From: Glebionis coronaria
Taxonomy: Eukaryota > Streptophyta > Magnoliopsida > Asterales > Asteraceae
Assembly (NCBI GenBank): GCA_025667525.1
Contig: CM046881.1
Location: 31,914,665 to 31,978,664, forward strand
DNA: 64,000 nt
Reading direction: 5' to 3'
Of the stretch, positions 13,209 to 26,248 are shown one piece after another. Position 1 is the first letter of the stretch. Each line of letters starts with the position of its first letter. A program made the translations under genes and the position numbers. The notes beneath the pieces are model-generated. The model ran no database searches. It was not told where the DNA came from and saw only the letters and a program-made list of their open reading frames with translations.

Positions 13209-14067
13209 CTTGCTTTCTATTTTAGGAAACTATTAATTTAAATTATTAGTATGAAAATTTATATCCGAATTATGAAGAGGGATGTAGATATGATGCTTTC
13301 AAGTTAAGTAAAAATGGAAAGGAAACAATACGTGGCGATGAGTACACGATTTTACAAACTGATGAGAAGTGTCAGTTTTGCAGTGTTTCTTTTACACGCT
13401 CATCTTTCTATTTATATCATCACGCGTATTCACCGACTTAGTTACACATCTTTTTCTTAAAACAAAAATATATATGTACCTTTCCTTTTTAACCATTTTT
13501 TTAAAATTTGTTTCTTCGAATCCACGTTATAATTCAAAAATCATACATAATGATGCATTCAAAACGTGGCTTTAAGGATCACTTGACTTGAACGCGATCG
13601 AGTCTTTAATATAAGTAGGGTGTATTCACGTATATTTTGTGGAAATAATTGATTTGATGGTCGAATCAGTAACTTGATAACTCGATTAGATTAATTTGGT
13701 CAAATCAGTGAGTGAGTGATTTGAACGAGTTAATTTGATAGTCGAATCAGTAAATCAAAGACTTGACCGAGTTTATCTGATATTCGATCATGTGATCTGG
13801 CAACTTAATCGGCCAATAGTCGAACCTGAGCCAGGTGCTCAATTGAGGTGACATGATAATCTATTCCGTGATCTGATAATTCAATCCGATTAACTCGATA
13901 ATTGACCTCATAACTAAACAATATTTAACATGACCTTTTTAAAAACAAATATTAAAAAGTTGATTTTCAAAAATCAATGATAAACTTTTTATAAATAGTA
14001 TAGATTTGATTCGAATAGGTCGATAATCGTTTAAGCATACATTTACACACACTAGAGAAATTGTGGG
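13209..14067. other. Esterase upstream region, no gene
   Basis: This holds the presumed esterase promoter and 5' UTR. Beyond about 13600 there is a run of imperfect short repeats built on 'gtcgaatcagtaa' and 'tgataactcgatt' (13660-13920). No recognised core promoter motif or further gene. Confidence 0.35.
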
Positions 14068-14462
14068 CAATGTTTTAAAATCTGGGTCAATCGGTTGACC
14101 TCGGTTCCGGTCGAAAAAACGAGATATATTGATCCAGGTTTTACATTTTCAAAACCCGGCTTGACCTGCCGGGTTTGAGTGACTCAGGTCAACCCGGTTT
14201 TCGAGACCCGGCCGGGTTTTGATTTTTTCAGGGTTTTAAATTTTTTTTATAAATTTTACGTATTTGCGATGAAATTTTACTTTTACATATTATATTGGTT
14301 GGTAAAACATTTATATTTTAATATATGTGAATTTTTTTGGTTTTTATGTATAATTTTTGTTAATTATTAAAATTATAAAAAAGAATTTTATTTAAAAAAT
14401 CGGGTTGACTCGGATCCGATGACTCGACCGAGTCGATTTAAAATTCGGATTTCAAAACATTG
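14068..14462. mobile_element. hAT-like MITE, CAATGTTTTAAAA family, copy 1
   Basis: Starts CAATGTTTTAAAATC and ends with the inverse TTTCAAAACATTG (395 bp). It is flanked by attgtggg / attgtgct, a 6-of-8 match consistent with an aged 8-bp target duplication. The interior is rich in 'gggttgac' / 'gtcaacccgg' motifs. It is the most diverged of three copies (others at 52903 and 56069). Confidence 0.75.
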
Positions 14463-16116
14463 ATTGTGCTGCGTACTACTTGAATGAAAAGATCATTTCG
14501 AGATCCAATCATGGGTTACTTATCTATACACGCTCCTTAAACTTTTTTTAGCATCGAATGATGCAACTTTTAATCATAAAAAGTTGAAGATGCAAGAACA
14601 AAAAAATATCAAATCAAAAAATCTTGTGAACAACTACAACGTAATAATGTTTTGTGGAGGCTTATCCATCAACTTTTAATTCAGCACATGGGGAACATTT
14701 CGTACGTGGAGGCTTATCCATGTACTTGTCATGGAGCCTCATATTTTAACTGACATGTTGGATTCTTGTATTTTTCAATAAATCAAGAAATCAACTGTAT
14801 TATTTAAGGCTAATGTTGTTTAAAAAATTTAAGGCTAATGATTTGTATATTTTATAAATCTATTGCGTTATCTTAAACTGTGTATCAATCAGTTATACTG
14901 TGGTTTTAACATATTGTATATTAAAGTGTCATAATCAAAAGTTTGAATGTGCTAATCAATTCTCATTATTTAACGATTGTTTCAAATAATTTGTTTATTT
15001 AAATTTATATTACAGGATTAATTATGTAGTTTTTTGTTTTTATTTATCAAAAGTTTAGAAGTTACAGCTGAATATAGCAAGAGTACACAAGTCGAAAGAC
15101 TAAAGTTGGCAACTTTGGATTCCTTTCGGCCTGTATAAGTTGGGTTTGCTCGCTCGCTCTTGTTCTCTAGCTTATAACAGTAAATTCATCTTTTCACACG
15201 ATTGTTTTATCTCTATTTATATCATAATATTTTATAAAACATTTTATCCACTAACGCTATATTAAGTTTTTAAGAAATAATTTTTTTATAACATATTGTA
15301 TAAATCAAATAAGCATGATTTACAAATCATTTAATCCACTTTTTTCATCAATAAATTTTTAAGTAATACAAACATTAAATCATATTCTATAATTCAATTG
15401 AGAATTACCATCGTTTTTTTAATATTTATTTTAATTAATACATGTTATAAAACATATGTTACAAGTACACATTAATTAATATATTAAACATTCTAAATAA
15501 TAATATTTTAAAAATACCCCTAAAATGAATAATACATCTTATTATGCATAATATACAACTATTAAAACACAAAAAAACTTCATATAACTTACAAGTTGGT
15601 GGTACATGTTGTTTTAAAATCAAACTAGGTCAACGGGTTTAATAAAAAAATTAGAGAAAACTGATCGAAACATATGCAAATGAGTGAACTAGACGTGACC
15701 GAGATAATTTTTTTTACCTTTCTCCGATTAATCACAGTGTATCCGTCGCCGCATCACGCGGATACCCTGCTAATTTCATCTCTATTTATATTTGATCTAT
15801 GATCTCTATTTAAATTCATGTAAACTCTCTCTCTTCGTAACAGAATATATCAAGTCACCCAAATTCACCCATTTCATTTTAATTCACCATACACCGCATT
15901 CATTTTAAATAACGTAGCTTTATAACTTTCCTCGATTTCACAACAATAAAACATAAATCCTCATTGCAATTTTCATGTTGTTTAGCATAAAATCCTCTTA
16001 AATGTTTTACTACCCACCAAGTCTTTGTGAAAATGTCTCAACACAATACATGCATAAAACACATAATCCTTTTTTTGTACGAACCCATTTCATATACTTT
16101 AATCATTCTATTTTCA
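14463..16116. other. AT-rich intergenic stretch, nothing recognised
   Basis: About 1.65 kb of strongly AT-rich DNA with homopolymer runs. No gene, RNA or clear element terminus was found. Confidence 0.4.
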
Positions 16117-18167
16117 TGACATCAGCATCTACCTCTTCGGAAGAAACTTGGGCGTGTTCGTTTCGTGGATTTCATTGTTGCCCAGATGGCCAAGTGGGTA
16201 ATAAAGGATTTGCTCGCTTGTTTTCTTATATTAAGAGGCACAACTTTTCGACCGATGAGAGTAAAGATGCATAACACGATGCTATTTTTATGGACCATGA
16301 ATTATATATGGCAGTCGAGGAAACTTTGAAGGCATTTGAACAATGGTTATGTGGAAAGTGTATAACGTTTCATGTTGCGAGTCGGTCTTGTCATCATGAA
16401 GATGGTATAGTGCTTCCTTCTAAGGAGCCTGCCAACATGAATAGTTACATTGTTGGCATTTCCAAGCCTTCTTATAAGGAGTATGAGATACAAATAACGA
16501 GGGGTTGGCTTTGTATGTTGAGCTTCTTGATCATGTTTTTAAATTGCCTATCATGACTGTCATGAGTATTCCTCATGGATGTTGTCTTGCTTTTTCTCAG
16601 GCGTTAAAAATAGTTCTTTGCCAAGTGGCCGCCCGAACCGATTCTGTTGATGCGTGGGTCAAGTTATTACTTTTTCAACGATGTACGTTGCAAGTGTGTA
16701 TCCCCAATACTAGACAAGAACGTAGGTCCAGAAATAGAAAATCTTTGCAATAAAGTTCTATCTTGAAGTCAATAGCTACATGGGGGAAAGATGATGGTAT
16801 TGCAACGTTAGTTAAAAGCATGTTGGATGTTGCAGGGTCAGGGTCCTTAGGCGAGGATCGAGGTAATTTAATGGAGGATAAAACAACATGCAATACCAAC
16901 ATCAAACAATGTCTTCGTAAGGTTGTAGATGGGAACTTCACAGCTGAAGTAAAAGTGTTATCATCTCTGGTGTAGCTCCATACTCTGATGATACCATTAA
17001 AGCCTTGGAGGCTAAGAATCCTTAAAAGCGACCCCCATCCATACCGAGTAACACATTTTCTGAGCCATATCTTGTAGAAGAGATTGATTGTGTCTTGTGT
17101 TGCATTAAATCTTTCCCTAAAGGTACTTCATGTGGGCGAGACGGTTTGAGGGTACAACATATCTTAGATGCTTTATGTGGAGAGGGTTCTGCTACTGTCG
17201 CAAATTTCTTAAAGGTTGTCACATTGGTCGTTAGTTTATGGTTAACAGGTTGGTGTTCGCCTATTTTGGCAAAGTTTGTTGCATCTGCTCCTCTCACGTC
17301 TCTACTTAAACTAGGTAACGAGATTCGACATATCGCAGTAGGCAATATATGGAGACGTTTGGTGTCCAAGGTTGCTATGAGACGGGTGGGTAAGGAAATG
17401 TCTAAGTACCTTAGTGACTTTCAGTTTAGAGTCAGAGTGTCGGGTGACGCTGAGGCTGTTTTACATAGTGCCAATAGGGTGTTAACTGGATACCATAATG
17501 ATGGGTCTCTTGTAATGCTCACTGTGGACTTCTCAAAATCATTTAACCTTGTGGATAGAACGACATTACTTCATGAAGTTAAGGTGAGGTGTCCCTCTAT
17601 TTCTTTGTGGGTGAACTTCTTATATGGTCAGACAACGAGGTTGTATATAAGAGACACACATATTTGGTCTGCCACGGGTGTGCAACAAGGTGACCCATTG
17701 GGGCCTCTTCTTTTGTTCTTGTATTGCACCCGCTGGTACATAAGATCAGAGACAGTTGCAAGCTTCTTCTTAATGCTTGATATGTTGATGATGGAACCGT
17801 TATTGGAGATGCAAAAGAAGTATCCAAGGTTTTAGACATTATAAAGGCGACTAAACCAGGTTTGAGTCTTGAACTTAATATCAAGAAACCATAGATATTT
17901 TGGCCCTCTTGTAATGGTACAAAGCTTCAGGATGGTTTATTTCTGTTTGATATTTGAAGGCCTTCTTTGGGTGTGAAGCTTCTTAGGGGAGCCGTTAGTA
18001 GAGATGCAAATTTTATTAGTGGGTTGAATTTGAGGAGATCCATGAATGCTGATGAGTTGACGAGTCTTCTTCCACAACTACATGACCCACAGAGTGAGCT
18101 TGTTTTGCTTCGTTCATGTATGGTAGTAGTATTACTAAACTTTTTTTGGTTTAAGCATTTGTCAATC
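16117..18167 (+). pseudogene. Reverse-transcriptase-domain protein, decayed and truncated
   Basis: The pieces read as one protein family found widely in plant genomes under 'reverse transcriptase domain'. The N-terminal part (from about 16117) includes DHELYMAVEETLKAFEQWLC. The RT core (about 17092-17800) includes SFPKGTSCGRDGLR, HSANRVLTGYHNDGS, GVQQGDPLGPLL and, in another frame, YVDDGT (about 17779-17796) as the catalytic DD. It is broken by in-frame stops (16272, 16751, near 17020) and frameshifts near 16495, 16970, 17710 and 17900. It ends at 18167, where LTR-B begins; the expected C-terminal part was not found elsewhere in the window. The RT is of non-LTR (LINE-like) character by its GVQQGDPLGP motif. 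It is not functional. Confidence 0.82.
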
Positions 18168-20860
18168 TGTGTCACCCGATGCGATAAAGAGACAAAGTGT
18201 CACGTTCTGGTGTCATATCAAAAACATATAAAACGCAAGCGAGAGTCTTAATTTATTAAATATTAAAATAATTCTCCAAAGATACATATCCCAAATATGT
18301 GGGTACAAAATGCATAACTTTAAAAGAAGACACAAGGGTGACTCTAAGGTAGCTCTCTAACCCAAACTCTTACTTTCCAGCTTCTCGTTAAAAACTTTTT
18401 GCAAGAAAAGAAAACGTGGCCGAGCTAACGCTTAGTGAAGAAGATATAATAATAAGCTATAAAGTGAAGAGACGTAACGGAAGTCGCGAATAATAATAAT
18501 AGATTTATAAGAGATGGAATAAGAAATATCAAAAGATAATGAAAGAAAGAATAAGGAAGTGCCCACGAGCTCATATCACATATCACATCATATCATAATC
18601 ACATAGTCACATAGGTGTACATGGGAGCAACTCTCATTTACCAAAAGCGATATGGGGTGTATAACACACACAACCCATTTACTACATATCATATCATATC
18701 ATATTACCTATGATGCATCCATACGCCCCCTGCAAAATAAATCATATATGTACACTAGCTCGAGGGACTAGTGCGCACACACATAATATAGCAAAATGGT
18801 TATTGGAAGGGATCGCCCTAGACTAATCATATTGCCACAGATAGTGTCACGTCGTTGGTGCATCAATGATGCGGTCATGGTACCTCCATGACTAGCTACA
18901 AGATAGCTCGGGCAAAGGTATAGGGAATCAACAAATTTCATATAGGTGATGAAGTGAACCAACAAATCACAAAAGAGGCATACGAAGCATAACAAACAAA
19001 GAGGAATCACAAGGTTATCATATTCAGAAGCATAACATATGGGATCATCTTAAATAAATCAAAGGATCAAACAAAAGTAACCGAAAGTCATTAAGAAAGT
19101 CCTTACTAAAAGGACGAAATATTCGTACCTTAGTGATATGCAAAAAGTGAAGCCGAAAAAAAATAATAACGACATCACAACCGTGTCACCGGATCTAAAA
19201 AATATATTACCATATATAATACTTACCATAAATAGATCACTACTACAAGAGTTTCCAAAAATAGGTGGTGATTACTACTTAAAACCAAAGTTCTCATATT
19301 CTGATTTTATGCCAATATTTATGGTAAATATAACTACTTAGTTACCCCATAATCAAGTTTCCATTTCTCATAAAAATCACAGAGACTCTCATATGGGTCA
19401 ATAAGGCCTCTGTAAAAGGATTTAAGCCCATTAATACTCAACTCATTTTATGACTCAAAAGCCCAAAACTAGCCAAAAAGCAGAAACATAGTGAAAAGGT
19501 GAACGGTTTTGACCCACTTAAACATCTTCATTATTTTTAGAAACATTCCATGGTATGTCCCAACATATGAACAACATCCCTATGAACTGGCTTAATAAAA
19601 TTCATTTTAGTTTAGGAGTTTGAAATTTATGATAGATCTAATATTTCTAGACTGGAAATCAGATTCAGACACTTATTTTTAAAACAGTTGGTACCCTGAC
19701 TTCCCGACCTCTTAAAATTTAATGGAGATCAGCTCCAAAAGCTAGATTCAAAGTACTTCGTCATAGGTACTTGAATCATGTCAAAAGCTATTTCAAAACT
19801 CGTTTAATGAAGGGTTTAAGATAACCTTTTTTCCACACTGCCCAAAACCATTGTTTTAAAAAGTGTGTTCTAACCACTTAAACCAACCTAGGGTTTCTAA
19901 CTCATGATTATTATGGTATAAGAACTTAATTAAGACCCCTTAGATCTGATTAAACATAAAAATTAACCATGAATAATTTTGAAAACAAATCAACCACCAC
20001 AACATAAGATTAGGGTTTATAGAAACCCTAATTACACAATACATAAAAATAATTAAACTTCATGGTGACACATGGATCTAGGGATGAATAAACTTACTTG
20101 AAAGATATATATGGTGATGATGGAATCACCACAACACCAAAACACCAATAATTACAAAGGTGAAGAGGAAAAAAGCCACCAGAAAACCTTAAAACTTCAA
20201 GGTTTCAACAATGGAAGAATAAGAGAAGAGATTTAATGGAAAATGTGTGTGATATGAAAACTCATGACCAAAGGGTTGTTTATATAGGGGATAATTGATT
20301 TTTTTGGTTTTGGTAACTTTCTAACTTAGAGGGAACATGTTTCTTAAGACTTTTACTATATAATTCTTAATATATCTTGTGTTTAAAACATGCAACATTT
20401 TTTTTCCTTTTTTTCTTTGTCAAAAATCTGGACTAAAATAACAAAAATGTGGGGACAAATATTTTTTTGACTGATTATAATGATACACAAAATAAACCTT
20501 AAAAGGTCTTACACTCTTTTCCCAAAATAAGCCCTAATTTAAACTAGTAAGTAAATATCTTTAAAACAAATAAAATCAAATCATATATATCATTAGGGCT
20601 GAATTTTATTTAGTTTTTGTAACAATATTTATATTATATTTCATTAATATTAACTTTACCCCTCTAAATTCTCAAAATTTTATAACACAAGTTTTAATTA
20701 TTTTAAACTTCTTAGTTACTTTCAATACACATTTAAGTATAATAAAATAAAATGAAATTTTCAAAAATGAAATGAAATTTTTAGAAATGAAATGGATCTT
20801 CAAAATTTCAAAATGAAATGAAATGACTAATTTCATATTTTTAAAATTCCGGATTTTATA
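18168..20860 (-). mobile_element. LTR-B (diverged Tekay-like LTR)
   Basis: About 2693 bp, co-linear with LTR-A and LTR-C, with many substitutions and small indels throughout. Its left terminus reads TGTGTCACCC instead of TGTAACATCC and its right end reads GGATTTTATA, so the canonical terminal CA is mutated. A TATA box (plus 'tttatatagg') is still visible near 20279-20288. Confidence 0.75.
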
Positions 20861-21599
20861 ACTCTTCACTCTAAAAGAAAATGTTGTCCTCGAAATTACA
20901 TTAGGCATTTACGGGTTTTATAATTCTTCCACTCTCAAAGAAATTTCGGCTGCAAAATTGCAGTAACACGATTAAACAAAAACGAATATAAAAACGCACG
21001 AATCAGATCAAACGAATACGAAACACATATAGCGCACGTAGGACAGTTACAAACGTAACAGAACAAGGTCAAACATTCAGATTTGAACCGATAAATGGAG
21101 GATGTTGGACACCTCAGAACGATTAATGAACGATATCATTGTCCGGGCCATCATAGTTCATATGCCATTCTATAAACGTTTGAGGAGTGAGGGCACTTTA
21201 AATCGTAATCCCAACCACTCAGCCAGAACGTAATATCAAGATGGAACATCTTAATACGAAGCTTCCTACTAACATGACATGTTCTAGATCCTTCTTCATA
21301 TGTCATATGAAATAAAAACAACGAATGAGTCGCGCCTAAACCGAATCAAAATAAGGAACATGAAAATCACGATCGAACAAATAAGGAATATCTTGAAAAT
21401 GGTACCTAAAGTACTAGCCAAAATCAGGTCTCTCTTAAGAAGCTTCCTTTTTGTTTCCAATTCGAATAATCAACAAACGAAACCACATAATTGATAAAAA
21501 ATACGAAAAATAATGACATATCAAAATACGCACGAAAGCCTACTGTCTACCCAATCCTCACAAGTCAAATCCTAGGTCGTAGGTCTCTGGTACCATAAT

Positions 21600-24308
21600 T
21601 GTAACATCCACTCCGATAAAGAGACAAAGTGTCACGTTATGGTGTTATATCAGGAACATATAAAACACAAGCGAAAGTATTAATTTATTAAATATCAAAA
21701 TAATTCTCCAAAGAGTACATATCCTAATTATGAGTGTACAAAATGCATAACTTCAAAATATAAAGGCCTTCAAAATATTTCATTAAGACATAAGGGTGAC
21801 TCTAAGGTAGCTCTCTAACCCAAACTCTTACTTCCTAGCTTCTCGCTAAAAACATGCTGCAGGAAAAGAAAACGCGTCTGAGCTAACGCTTAGTGAACAA
21901 ATATAATAATAAACTATATAGTGAAGAGACGTGACAGAAGCTCCGGACAATAATAATAGATTTAAAAGAGATGGAATACAAAAATACCAAAAGATAATGA
22001 AAGAAAGAATAAGGAAGTGCCTACGAGCTTATATCACATATCACATCATATCACAATCACATAGTCACATAGGTGTACATGGGGAGCAACTCCCATGTAC
22101 CGAAATCGATATGAGGTGTATAACATACACTACGTATCATATCATATCATATTACCTAGGATGCATCCATACGCCCCCTGCAAAACAAATCATATATGTA
22201 CACTAGCTCGCGTACTAGTGCACACTCATATTATAGCAAAATGGCCATCAGAAAGGAACGTCGAAGACTAATCACACCGCCACAGATAGTGTCACATCAT
22301 TGGTGCATCAATGACGCGGTCATGGTACCTCCATGACTAGTTACAAAATAGCTCGGGCAAAGGTATAGGGAAACAACAAATTTCAAATAGAAGATGAAGT
22401 AAACCAACAAATCACAAAAAAAGCATACGAAGCATAACAAACAAAGAGGAATCATAAGGTTATCATATTCAGAAGCATAACATATGGGATCATCTTAAAG
22501 AAATCAAGGGATCAAACAAAATTAACCGAAAGTCATTAAGAAGGTCCTTACTAAAAGGACGGGATATCCGTACCTTAGTGATATGCAAAAAGTGAAGCCG
22601 AAAATAAACGATAACGAAATCACATCCGTGTCACCGGATCTATAAAAACATATTACCATATATAGATCATTACTACAAGAGTTTCTAAAAATATGTGGTG
22701 GTTACTACTTAAAACCAAAGTTCCCATATTCTGATTTTACTACGGAATTTATGGTAAATGTTACTGCTTAATTACCCCATAATTAAGTTTCTATAAATTT
22801 TCATAAAAATCACAGAGGATCTCATATGGGTCTATAAGGGCTCTATAAAAGTATTTAATCTCATTAATTATCCAACTCATTTTATGACTCAAAAGCCCAA
22901 AACTAGCCTAAACACAGTCTCACAGAAACATAGTGAAAAGGTGAATGGTTTTGACCCACTTAAACATCTTTATAATTTTTAGAAATATTCCAGGGTATGT
23001 CCCAACATATGAACAACATCCCTCCGAGGTGGCTGATAAAAATCATTGTAGTTATGAGTTATAATTTTTATGGTAAATATAATATTTTCATACTAAAAAT
23101 CAGATTAAAACACTTATTTCTAAAACAGTTGGTACACTGACTCCCCGACCTCTTAAAAATAAATGGAGACCAGTTCCAAAAACTAGATTTAAAGTACTTG
23201 GTCATAGGCATTTGAATCATGTCAAAAGCTATTTCAAAACTTGTTTTATGAAGATTTTAAGATAACATTTTTTCCACACTGCCCAAAACCCTTGTTTTAA
23301 ATAGTGTGTTCTAACCACTTAAACCAACCTAGGGTTTCTAATTCATGATTATTATGATATAAGAACTTAATTAAGACCCCTAAGGGCTGTTTAAATATAA
23401 AAATTAACCATGCAGAATTTTGAAAACAAATCAACCACTATAGCATAAGATTAGGGTTTATAAAAATCTTAATTACTACATAATATATAAAAATAATTAA
23501 ACTCCATGGTGACACATGGATTTAGGGCTGCATAAACTTACTTGGAAGATGTATATGATGATGATGGAATCACCACAACACCATAATACCAAGAATTACA
23601 AAGGTGAAGAGGAAGAAAACCACCAGAAAAATCACCAAAAAATCTTAAAACTTTAAGGTTTCAACAATAGAGGAATAAGAGAAGAGCTTTAGTAAAATCT
23701 TCAATGGAGAATGTGTGTGCTATGAAAACTCACGACCAAAGGGTTGTTTATATAGGGGATAATTGATTTTTGTATTTTTGGTAACTTCCTAATTTAGAGG
23801 GAACATGTTTCTTAAGATTTTTACTATAACTATTTTATATATATTGTGTTTAAGACAAGCAACATTTTTTCTTTCATTTCTTTGTCTAATATCTGGCCTA
23901 AAATAACTAAAATGAGGGGTCAAAATATTTTTTTTGACTAATTATAAAGATACACAAAATGAACCTTAAAAGGTCTTACACTCTTTTCCCAAATAAGCCC
24001 TAATTAAAACTAGTAAGTATATATCTTTAAAACAAATAAAATAAAATCATATATATCATTAAGGCTGAATTTTATTTAGTTTTATAACAATATTTATAAT
24101 TTTTTCATTAATATTAACTTTAGATTATATCCTTTAAATTCTCAAAAATTTATAACATAAGTTTTAATGATTTAAAACTTCATAGTTAATCTAAATAAAC
24201 ATTTAAGTATAATGAAATGAAATTTTTTTTAGAAATGAAATGAAACTTCAAATTTTTAAAATGAAATGAAATGACCAATTTCATATTTTTAAAATTACGG
24301 GTTTTACA
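21600..24308 (-). mobile_element. LTR-C (Tekay-like LTR, near-identical to LTR-A)
   Basis: Runs from TGTAACATCC to GGGTTTTACA. It matches LTR-A almost base for base because both lie in the segmental duplication. The primer-binding site lies immediately left and the polypurine tract immediately right. Confidence 0.78.
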
Positions 24309-24819
24309 ACTCTTCCCCTTTAAAAGAAAATTTCGTCATCGAAATTACAGTTGGCATTTACGGGTTTTATAATTCTTCCCCTCTTCGCGAAATTGCAGTA
24401 ACACGATTAAAAGAAAATGAATACGGAAACGCACGAATCGAATCAAACGAATACGAAACACATATAGCGCACATAGGATAGTTACATAAGTAACATAATC
24501 AAGGTCAAATATTTATATTTGAACCGATAAATCGTGGATGTTGGACACCTCAGAACGATTAATTAACGATATAATTGTTCGGGCCATCATAGTTCAGAAG
24601 CTATTCTATAAAAGTTTGGGGAGCGAGGACACTTTAAATTGTAAACCTAACCACTTAGTTAGAACGTAATATCGAGATAAAATATCTTAATACGAAGCTC
24701 CCTACTAACATGGCATGTTCTAGATCCTTCTTCATATGTCAAACAAAAGAAAAACAACGAATGCGTCACGTCCAAACCGAATCAAATTAAAGAACAAGAA
24801 AATCACGATCGAACAAATA
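24309..24819 (-). mobile_element. Truncated internal region right of LTR-C
   Basis: Equivalent to 3231-3743. It repeats the PPT-side part of the internal region and stops after 'gatcgaacaaat'. It marks a second, truncated unit joined head-to-tail through LTR-C. Confidence 0.65.
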
Positions 24820-24905
24820 TATAACGAGAAAAACTAATTATAGAAACTAATAATAGGAGACATGTTACTTGTGGTTCGAGTAACGTAGTATATTTTGATA
24901 AAAAA

Positions 24906-25055
24906 GGGTTAATTCTATATTTACCCAAAATAAAACACAAAATTCCATATTTTCCCAATTTAAAAGTGAACAATACATGATGTACAATGATTTTGATGCA
25001 TGTTTGGAGAAATATAGAATTTTATGTTTTATTTTGGGTAAATATGGAATTGCCC
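24906..25055. mobile_element. MITE, second copy (in duplication copy 2)
   Basis: Same inverted-repeat element as 3828-3977, carried along by the segmental duplication, with the same direct repeats on either side. Confidence 0.7.
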
Positions 25056-26149
25056 AGAGTAACCTAGTATATTTTGAGGAAAAGTAACTCTACTCCCACA
25101 ACAAGTAATGTCATTTCCAGACTTAAGGCTTCCGTTGAATTTTCTTGACAGGCTCTACACACTTTATATATTTATCTGGTATATTTTGTGGTGTGATGAA
25201 GTGATTGTAAAATATAATATATTGTTTATTGATTGAATCAACATTACAAGACATGCATATGTATTTATATTAAATATATAGTTTAGATAATAAGCTATTA
25301 TAAAACCCTAAACTTAATAACCTCAAGCCCACAAACGGGCTTGGGCTAATAACTCGTCTAATAGTGATGTAGTCACTGTCTTTTATTTGGTTATATTGAG
25401 TTACTTGAATTTAAAGGCGTGCATCACATCTAAGCTTTTACAAGATACGTCCGAAGAGAATGCACTTGCTTGTCCTTAGCAGCTTCATCACATTTTTTTA
25501 TGATTTTGTCTAGAATTTAACTCATTTGGCTTATGCAAATTTGAAATCGAGAATGTTATGTTGAAAAATAACCGACATCCTCAGGCAATTTCATCTTTAC
25601 ACCTATGACAGCCCGATCGACACGCCTAGGTAGCTTGTATTAATGAAGTAGTTAAAAACAGTGGCGGATCCAGGTATTTTAAACCCTTGCTAATGTTTTC
25701 ATATGTTGAGGTTATTTGGCAATACGCTTTTGGGTATTGTTTGTACCACCTTCGGTTATGTTTTATGAGATTATTAACATCTCTTATTTCTTTAATTTGC
25801 TGTAAAAAGTTTGATTGATTATCTTTGTTTTGACATGCTCTTAAACTTACTTAGAGTAATAATATTGTAATACCAACATAATGACACCATAAAATAAGAT
25901 GTCATACAAAAATCCAACCAATTAATTAACATATGAAGCAGGGGTGCAAGTCAATCCACTGATTTTGGTTATGTCCATTATTATGACAAGGTTAGCCATA
26001 AAAAGCATTGGCCATAGTTTATCTTGGCAAAACTATTTATTTATAAATTTAATTTCATTCAACAAAAATCCCTTTCTCCTTACATCGCCGACCGGCTAAC
26101 AGACCGGAGATCCCCTCTGACTGCTCAGCCGATGACGATTTAGGAGCCG

Positions 26150-26158
26150 GATATAAAC
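26150..26158 (+). promoter_or_regulatory. Probable TATA box of the acid phosphatase gene
   Basis: 'gatataaac' lies about 95 bp before the ATG, leaving room for a start site near 26180 and a short leader. A second AT-rich candidate (ttataaattt, about 26040) lies further up. The segmental duplication ends at 25980, about 170 bp upstream. Confidence 0.4.
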
Positions 26159-26248
26159 ATTTGTCCTGTTATTCTGGAACCAAGGAAAGATCAAGACGAT
26201 AATCTAGAGCTTTTATAATCTCTTGATTTTCGTTTTGATCTTGGAAAC

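Larger units (their letters stand above)
18168..24308 (-). mobile_element. Non-autonomous gypsy element: LTR-B, 739-bp internal, LTR-C
   Basis: LTR-B (18168-20860) and LTR-C (21600-24308) flank an internal region of only about 739 bp. Going rightwards, the internal region starts with a polypurine tract (next to LTR-B) and ends with a primer-binding site (21582-21595, next to LTR-C), so the element reads leftwards. No gag or pol exists, so transposition would need proteins from another element. It sits inside the RT pseudogene. No matching 5-bp target duplication is seen at the right, because LTR-C is followed by a second partial internal region instead of flank. Confidence 0.78.
21086..25980 (+). 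repeat. Segmental duplication, copy 2
   Basis: This is the direct copy of 1-4904, with an offset of 21085 at its left end. On its left it runs on into more of the same retroelement array (18168-21085), which in copy 1 would fall outside the window. On its right it ends 268 bp before the acid phosphatase ATG. The two copies differ far less from each other than the two neighbouring LTRs at 18168-20860 and 21600-24308 differ, so the block duplication is younger than the LTR array. Confidence 0.93.
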
